This document shows, in pieces, positions 57,466 through 64,000 of a stretch of DNA of 64,000 nt (position 1 is the stretch's first letter; the number at the start of each line of letters is the position of its first letter). Where the stretch lies: the NCBI RefSeq assembly GCF_036669915.1, contig NC_089314.1, positions 31,494,134 to 31,558,133 of the forward strand, given 5' to 3'. The notes beneath the pieces were generated by a model that was not told the origin of the DNA, searched no databases, and saw nothing but the letters and a program-made list of their open reading frames with translations. The stretch is from Pocillopora verrucosa (taxonomy: Eukaryota > Cnidaria > Anthozoa > Scleractinia > Pocilloporidae). The position numbers and the translations under genes are program-made.

Positions 57466-60060
57466 CTTCTAAGAAAAAGCTATCTAAAGAAAAATCCACA
57501 CAGAGTTGTCGAATCTTGATCAAGGAATGTTTTGAACAAAACCTATTCCTCCGTTTTTATCTGAGGCTGTCAGGAAAAGTGGCAAAGGAAACATGTGTTG
57601 TGCAAGAAGGAGATGGGACAGAGCTGCCGGTTTCTTTGTGATAAGAAGCCAGCATCCACAACCACAGCCTAAAAATCAGCTGGATGCTTCCTTAAAGGAA
57701 AGTCCTTCCGTCTTTTTATCACAAAAAAAACGGATACCAAGCTGATTTTAATCCATTTTGAGTCATGTAGCATTTAGAGATCATTGCAAGCTGTTCACTC
57801 AACGTTTCTGGATCGACAGAATAGCTTTTACTATTTTTTTTAATACTAAATTAGCGATCTCAGCATAAGAATATCAGATACTCAAAGATTCAGCAGGCAT
57901 TTTTTCGTGAGTCGAATTAACTCCACACTTAAACAATTATGGTTTGAGTGTTGGAGACTAAGGAATTCGATCCTCAAAAAATTTAGCACTCTCTCTCTCA
58001 CAATTTAAAGTCAAGTCCATCCCTTGTTTTTCCCGTCATTTTGATGATACTCTCCCAAGTTTAAACAAGTTGACCCTGAGCACTAAGAAACAACAATCAT
58101 ACATACATATACAAAATTATCTTTATTGTTTGCGAATTCTCAGATTGAACGCGAACTAAATGACACGGTCAACCTGTACATATATTAAGCGGTCACCTCG
58201 TCACTCCCCGGGGTGACCGCTTAGTAAACCCATAGAGATCCTCCTGAAAGAGATATCCACTTGGCTAACAGACGGCCGGCTCCCACTCAACCATATAACA
58301 TGTAACACATTACCGGATAACAAAATATTTATCAAGTGAAAAATATATGGGTTATATCCTAAATGGTCCAGATAAGTTCATATCACTCCTGCCGGTCCGA
58401 TATGGATCTGCATCCATTTAGATATCGCTTTTAATTCTCAATAATGGATGATTCATAAACAATTAAAGTGACAGAGTCACTTGCCAAACGGACACCAGGC
58501 ATATTTAAACTGTATCTCAAGTATATTTTAATACTTTTGCACTTGGCTGAGTTAAGTTTTATCTTTTTTAGTAGAGTTTCTTTTTTTATTACCCAGGTAG
58601 AAAAGTTACCCAATGTGACAATTTCTCTAATCAAAGGGTCATCCTATAACGTTACCGCTTTTAGCTTTTTTTTGCGTTTGAAACTTTTGTATCGGTTTTG
58701 ATCAGTCTTAGCCTCGTGTGACCTAATGAACAACATACTCCTACCACTCTATTTGATGAGAGCTCTCAGAAGTCTAATTTAACAACATAACACTACCACG
58801 GAAAAGGGCAATATAGTTTTACTGCTGCATTTGTGCAAGGATATGGCCACTTTAAAGACAGAAAGACACAACGAATGCACAGGTCGTGTGGCCATTTTGC
58901 CGGGAAATATTCAATTCCTCGTTTTTAAGCATAAAGCGTGATAAGTGGCGCGCAGGAATTTGAGAGAACACGAGAAAAACTTGTAAATCACGAGCTATAA
59001 GCGAGTGATTAACAAGCTTTTCGAGTACGTTGAACCAAACGCATTTATAATCACGAAGTATTTTAAGCTCTTTTCCTGGAACTGCATAGGGTAAGGCTGC
59101 AACGAGTTATTAAGTTCGTTGTTTAAATTAACCGAGGTCCTTTTTCAAATTTGGGTCGATCCTTCATGCAAATTCGAATTAAGTCGGTTGGCAATTCGTG
59201 AAAAGTTCGGCGTCTAAACGGCGCCTTGCTTCCTGCATGCTACCCATGAATATCAATTTTTCTCTTATCATCCACAGGTAGAGTACAAATATGATAATTT
59301 ATTTGCGATGTTCTTGGTGAAAGGTACTCTGAGTGCAATAAATAGGTATATCGCAACGTGAATAGTTAGCCCAAAAACTGTGAGTAATAATTCCGTATAT
59401 GCCTCTCTCGTTATGATGATATATTTCTTCTTTTGGAGGAAAGTGAAAAATTGTTACAAACTCTGCGAAACAACACACGCCCCCGCCAAACGTTTTGAAG
59501 ACGCGCGCAGATCTACGACTTCGAGGACGTACCAGTCACCTGAACCACATTTGTATTAGCTTTTTAATCTACATGACATCTTTTCAATTTATACCTCATG
59601 CTCGCGAGTAATTGGTACTAATAAAGGCAGGCGGAGGAGTTCTGTTTGTTGGTCGATCCGTACCGTTTGGCTGGCCAGAAGAAAGGGGGTAAGTTTCTTT
59701 CGTTTGGCGGGCCAAAAGAAAACTGGCACTAGTTACCATTCTCCGTCCTGTGAGAATATTTAAAATGCTACGATTTGGACTACTTAAGTTCCTCAAACTT
59801 TGAGAATCAAATTATGCGTAATTTCTCGAGTGTGTTTGTAAGCTATTAGGCGCCTGAATCACAGGACGTTATGAATTCCTTAAGGTGAGTGGCCTATTCC
59901 TCCAAGATAATTGAAAATAATGTTTTAGATGGCGCGATTATCGAAAGTTTGTCTTGAGCTCATGCAATTGCGGCGTAGAGAATGTAATATTTACCTTTGC
60001 CTGTCTATAGCAGTTTTAGCCTCAGTGTACTTGATGATGATAAACCTGTAATTGTTGGTC
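57466..60060. other. Intergenic region, mostly unannotated
   Basis: About 2.6 kb AT-rich with no supported gene. A 12-bp-stem hairpin at 58186-58223 is described separately. The promoter of the small secreted protein should lie just right of 57465. Confidence 0.4.
58186..58223. repeat. Short hairpin, TAAGCGGTCACC arms
   Basis: TAAGCGGTCACC (58186-58197) and GGTGACCGCTTA (58212-58223) are perfect reverse complements around a 14-base loop. Likely the end of a MITE or a palindromic relic; no downstream gene on either strand suggests a terminator. Confidence 0.6.
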
Positions 60061-60066
60061 TTCTGT

Positions 60067-60082
60067 AGATAGATAGATAGAT
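60067..60082. repeat. Short AGAT microsatellite
   Basis: Four AGAT units in succession; too short for more than a note. Confidence 0.6.
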
Positions 60083-60189
60083 TATCTATATTTACCCATA
60101 GACATCAGCCATAAAAACATTCAATTATAAAAACATGCATTAAATGGATATTAAGATACCATAAAAACTATACTTAAAGCACAAACCTA

Positions 60190-61020
60190 ACTAAAGTTGC
60201 TTTCCATGAATGCCATGCCGGAACGTACTTCTTTAATTAAAAGCTTAAATAATCCAAGGGACTCTGCTTGTCATATGCCACGAGGAAGTCTGTTCCAAAG
60301 AGTGGCGCCACTACAGCTAAAGCTATTTATGTAATAGTTTGTGCGCGGCTAAGGAACATTAAGCTTATTCTCAGAGTCTCTTAGGTTATATGCAGTTTCT
60401 CGCCTTTCAAATTTGGAACATAAATGATCTGGAACCATTGTGGCTCTTTGTATTTGCTGCTGGGAAGCTAGGTTTTTCCAGCTCAGGAGCTCAAACAAGT
60501 GACCAGCATTGGCATCATAATTTGAATAAGTCAAAACATGGGCTGCTCTGTTTTGTGTCTTCTGTACCTTTTTCTGCAAAGTTATCCCGCAGTTTCCCCA
60601 AACAATATTACAATAGTCAAAATGTGGCTCAATCAGAGCTTGATATATTAGAAGCAAAGTCGCTTGAGGGACAAGGTGCCTTATTCATTTTATAGCCCCA
60701 ATGCCAGAAGCAACTTTCTTTGTTAGTTTATCGATGTGACTGCTCCAATCAAGTTTGTTATCGATGGTCACTCCGAGTAATTTTGCGGTGGTGACCTGGC
60801 TAACTTGATTGTCTTAAATTGTGATCATCAGAGAAACTGTGAGAGTACTTAATCTCTGCCTTGAACTGATGAGCATAAACTCGGTATTAGTCATATTTAG
60901 AGTAAGTTTGTTTGCTCTCAACCAATTGAGAATACAACTGAAGATTGTCTACACAATCACCTGCATATGTAAGGTGGGTGTTGTCGGCATCACAAAGTGT
61001 GGATTGAAATTGACCAAATG
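60190..61020 (-). mobile_element. Decayed CR1/L2-like LINE, reverse transcriptase C-terminal part
   Basis: Minus-strand frames, broken by several frameshifts and stops, spell parts of a non-LTR reverse transcriptase: a degraded catalytic block DADNTHLTYAG (from FADDTH), then LIYQALIEPHFDYCNIVWGN, QKTQNRAAHVLTYSNYD, and SKFERRETAYNLRDSENK. The last part is frame-shifted relative to the first. The catalytic Asp pair is damaged (ADD to ADN), so the element is dead. It directly abuts the Penelope remnant at 61073. Confidence 0.8.
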
Positions 61021-61072
61021 TATGAGCAGTCTGTGGAAAAGTTGCTCTTTTTTTTTCTATTTTACACCAGTT

Positions 61073-61530
61073 CAGGTAATTTAGTGCTAACAACTGTGTT
61101 GAAAACTTAAATTGGCCACCGTAAAGAGTAAAAGAAGCTGATGTTTTGAGCATTAGCCCTTTGTCAGAGCAATTGGAGGAATTGTGAGTTGTGTGTGGGT
61201 TTATATGCAGAAAGTGGAGCTATGCTATTGGTGGGAATATGGTGACAAGAAAACAGGAATAAATTAGTTGAATGAAAAGCGCTCGTTGATTCCGTAGGGA
61301 TTAAGGGTGCCGATTTGGAAGATAAATTTTTGTTGTAGTGTTTTGGGGCTTTCCAAACTCCCTAGATGTAAGGAAAGGCTGTGAACTGCCATATGCTGTT
61401 TAGAATGATTAGGGAGATTAAAGTGTTTAGCGACTGGTTTGGATGTGGCCTTGTCATTTCTTTCCACACTGTGAAGGTGTTCTCGGAATCGGTCACCCAG
61501 TCGACTCAGTTGTTAACACTAAATTACCTG
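61073..61530 (-). mobile_element. Penelope-like element C-terminal fragment with inverted ends
   Basis: Minus-strand frame from about 61510 to the TAA at 61264 reads QLSRLGDRFREHLHSVERND, then KPVAKHFNLPNHSKQHM and KFIFQIGTLNPYGINERFSF, the end of a GIY-YIG endonuclease domain (R..EH and HFN..H blocks). The reverse transcriptase and GIY start are missing. CAGGTAATTTAGTGCTAACAACTG at 61073-61096 is inverted at 61507-61530 with one mismatch. A decayed hammerhead motif lies at 61138-61170 on the minus strand, where GAAA has become AAAA. Different family from the element at 5763. Confidence 0.8.
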
Positions 61531-61610
61531 CTATACTCTCCCACCAATGCAGCACCACAGTTTCTTTAGAAACTTACACCTTTTATTCCTTTAAAATTCA
61601 GGTCTGTTGA

Positions 61611-61985
61611 CATTCCCCATTTCCTATTCCCCATTTCCTATTCCCCATTTCCTATTCCCCATTTCCTATTCCCCATTTCCTATTCCCATTTCCTATTCCT
61701 CATTTCCTATTCCTCATTTCCTATTCCTCATTTCCTTTTCCCCATTTCCTATTCTTTATTTCCTATTCTCCATTTCCTATTCTCCATTTCCTATTCCCCA
61801 TTTCCTATTCTCCATTTCCTATTCCCCATTTCCTATTCTCCATTTCCTATTCTCCATTTCCTATTCCCCATTTCCTATTCTCCATTTCCTATTCCCCATT
61901 TCCTACTCTCCATTTCCTATTCACCATTTCCTATTCCCCATTCCCCATTCCTCATTCCTCATTCCTCATTCCTCATTCCCTGTTC
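61611..61985. repeat. 14-bp minisatellite (CATTTCCTATTCCC)n
   Basis: About 26 head-to-tail units of CATTTCCTATTCCC with one-base variants (TTCTC, TTCCT, TTCAC), shortening to CATTCCT units at the right end. Strongly pyrimidine-only on the plus strand. A 150-codon frame across it (repeating PISYSPF, PHFLF) is a by-product of the array, not a gene. Confidence 0.95.
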
Positions 61986-62159
61986 CCTCATCCATAGCCA
62001 ATTTAAAACTACAGTTGAGTAACGATTTATTAATTGATAACATCTTAGCAATAAATTGAGTTCTATCTTACAAGGTGCTAAGTTATGACTTGTTGTAAAT
62101 CAGTTTGTATTATTCACTTTTAAACCTTCAATTTTATTGGCTAGAGCCCATTTTTATAA

Positions 62160-62215
62160 CCATGAAAATAATGATAATAATAATTATAGTAATAATGATA
62201 ACGATAATTTTAGAA
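62160..62215. repeat. Interrupted AAT-rich simple repeat
   Basis: Imperfect AATGAT/AATAAT/AACGAT units; low-complexity sequence with no further structure. Confidence 0.5.
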
Positions 62216-62439
62216 CAATCATCATTGTAAAGGATGCATTAATCAGTAATCTCATTTCCTAACAAGACTGAAAAACAGTTTAAAGATATATTGGTCAAAA
62301 GTGATGAATCCTATCAAGTTAATAATGATACAATAATAAGATACAAGCAATGAAGAAGATATTGATGAAAACTGAAATGTCTAACCTTTGCGTCTCTTTG
62401 CTAGTTAATGGTAGTGTTATTTATTTTTTTTACTTGAAG

Positions 62440-63217
62440 GAAAAAGGTTGGAAACTTCATTGCTGGTAATGATACCAGCCAGACTCAACAGACAGACCAA
62501 CAAGCAAAGGGAAAACATACTCCTCTTCCTGAAGATCAATATGTATTTCCTGGAATAAGATACACCCTCCACTTTGTTACCATTGATGTCACAACAATTG
62601 GTCAAAGTGAGCACATAAATCTCCTTATAGATTTTGACATAACTAGTGCTTTGCTTAGACCCCTTACAGTGATTCACATTTGATTTCTCCTCACCACATC
62701 ACTCCTGAATCACACAATAAAGTCCTAAGAATAAAAGGAAATGATCATCAACTTAATTAAGAAGCTCTTGATTGGTAAACAAATTCATTCTCCTTGTGAG
62801 CACCTTAGGCAGTGTATAGAGAACAGTATGGAGAATATGTATACTGATGATTGGGTGTCAAAGGTTAATGAGGAATAATCTTTGCGCAGTTATCATTACT
62901 CAGAGTTACTAATTGGTCAACTGTTGAATCTTCTCCTTTCTTTTTTGTATGAAATTGTCCTACATTTGTATGTTGTTTTTAAAGGAATCTCAGAAAACTT
63001 ATTTATCTATTACTTCTGTCTAAATTACAGCCACATTTGGCCTTGTCACTGGAAAGACAAGTGTTTCTTCTGATGTGACAAGTAAGTATGCCAAGCTTGG
63101 TGAACCTTATCAGCAAGGATTTATTCTTGAAACATTTAAGGCAGTGCCTGGAATTGGGAAGATTGGTTGGAATGCAAGTGAAACTCCATATCAAGGAGTC
63201 TTCTCAAGGCCAATGGG
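62440..63217 (+). CDS. Two internal exons of an unrecognised gene (partial)
   Basis: Exon a 62440-62600 follows a T-rich acceptor (TTTTTTTTACTTGAAG) and exon b 63031-63217 follows TAAATTACAG and ends at a GTATGT donor; phases agree (phase 1 in between). Exon a reads KKVGNFIAGNDTSQTQQTDQ then PLPEDQYVFPGIRYTLHFVT. Exon b reads ATFGLVTGKTSVSSDVTSKY then FILETFKAVPGIGKIGWNAS and ends SRPMG. No start or stop is present, so the gene extends both ways, probably past the right edge. Exon a's GTCAAA donor is weak; reading on gives 27 more residues before a stop. The NDT and NAS sequons suggest an extracellular protein. I do not recognise the family. Confidence 0.5.
62690..62870 (-). repeat. MITE-like family A, copy 5
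   Basis: On the minus strand TTAACCTTTGACACCC, ATCAGTATACATATTCTCCA, GGTGCTCACAAGGAGAAT, TTGATGATCATTTCC, then GATTCAGGAGTGATGTGGTG. Same order as the other copies. It sits between the two exons of the unrecognised gene. Confidence 0.75.
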
Positions 63218-64000
63218 GTATGTTAAGAAATAAAATATATCAGTCTATAATTTCTCTCAGTCATTATGCATGTTGTGATTGGTCAACTTAGTAGGCCATA
63301 CTCTTTCATTTGCCCACTATGATTTAGAGATGTTTTTGTTGCAAAATCTCTAGTTCCTGAATTTCATAGGAATTGAATGTTTACATCTTTTGTTTTCTTT
63401 GAATGTGGAAGTTGTGCTCATTAAGGAGAATTTTCCCTGTGCCCTTGAAAATTTTTCTTCCAAGTATCTTCATGTCATATAGTCCACACTATCTGGCAAC
63501 TTTGCTTTTTGCTTTTCAAAGAAAACCTTGTAATACTTTTTTCCATTTACACTGCTAATCTATACTGCTACTACAACAGGTTTCTGTATGTTTCCTATTT
63601 GAAAGCAATTTTCCTGAAAATGCAACTACTTATAGTGGACGCCATGTTTTCTTGAGTAATTTTTCATTGGAGTGAGAGACTCATAAGAGTCACCTTAATC
63701 AAAATATCTTTTATCTCCTTGTTGGTTTGTTTGAAATAATAATTTTCTGAATGAGACTTATATCACTTAATTGTGCAAAAGTATGAAGTAGATTTGAGGA
63801 GAAATAGTGGTATAATATTGGTCCAAAACATAAATGTGTGACACTGGCTCCTCTGATGTTAGGAAATAAGGTCAAAACAAGAATCTTGATGTACAAATTT
63901 TATTTTTATGAGAATTACTTTTTTTGTGATTATGTGATTCATTAATTGATACATTCCAACTATTTTATGATCTTGTAGTCACACATTCAGAAACTCAATA
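63218..64000. other. Right-edge intronic or intergenic sequence
   Basis: AT-rich, no clear exon. Probably the intron following exon b of the unrecognised gene at 63217. Nothing else seen. Confidence 0.35.

Noticed and set aside
61611-61985. CRISPR-like array
   Set aside because: Units are contiguous with no spacers, and the sequence is eukaryotic.
61607-62059. 150-codon frame rich in PFPISYS repeats as a structural protein
   Set aside because: It is wholly made by the 14-bp minisatellite; variants follow DNA units rather than codons.

Overview
This is a nuclear genomic window from an animal. The genes are split by GT-AG introns, the intergenic DNA is AT-rich, and the repeats include Penelope-like retroelements with hammerhead-ribozyme motifs, LINE tails, tRNA-derived SINEs and MITE-like inverted repeats. 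The gene set includes a ciliary GAS8/DRC4, FERM-RING MYLIP, a Shaker-type Kv channel, PRMT5 and PYURF, and introns are dense and well kept. Together with the repeat style this points to an anthozoan cnidarian, most likely a stony coral. That taxon call is an inference from family resemblance, not from a search. No bacterial operons, CRISPR arrays, rRNA genes or intact tRNA genes were seen.

Layout. 1-4371 (-): sialate O-acetylesterase, running off the left edge. 4889-14142 (+): GAS8/DRC4 in 14 exons, where exon 1 supplies only the ATG. 17188-20775 (+): MYLIP/IDOL E3 ligase in 4 exons with a long 3' UTR. 25401-28004 (+): Shaker-family K+ channel in 2 exons, split inside the selectivity filter. 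33246-34289 (-): intronless class A GPCR orphan. 37062-47597 (-): PRMT5 in 22 coding exons. 47666-49020 (+): PYURF/PREY in 2 exons, only 68 bp from the PRMT5 start. 50258-51520 (-): bHLH transcription factor with an uninterrupted coding exon. 56659-57465 (-): a proposed two-exon small secreted protein. 62440-63217 (+): two exons of an unrecognised gene. All exon borders were worked out by hand from frame, splice dinucleotides and remembered family alignments. For the SIAE, GAS8, MYLIP, Kv, PRMT5 and PYURF models every junction keeps frame.

Repeats. A truncated Penelope-like element at 5763-6450 has 81-bp inverted arms, a GIY-YIG endonuclease reading frame, a hammerhead-ribozyme candidate and a 13-bp flanking direct repeat. 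A second Penelope family left fragments near 2.5, 40.3 and 61.1-61.5 kb. There are LINE 3' ends at 9.6 and 60.2-61.0 kb, several MITE-like families (one with five copies in this window), a large fold-back element at 23.25-23.52 kb and a 14-bp minisatellite at 61.6-62.0 kb.

The genes do not form a pathway. They are independent loci, some in head-to-head pairs (SIAE/GAS8, PRMT5/PYURF) that probably share promoters. I see no multi-gene novel system. The most novel-looking items are the hammerhead-bearing Penelope elements, the small secreted protein and the unidentified 62.4-63.2 kb gene.
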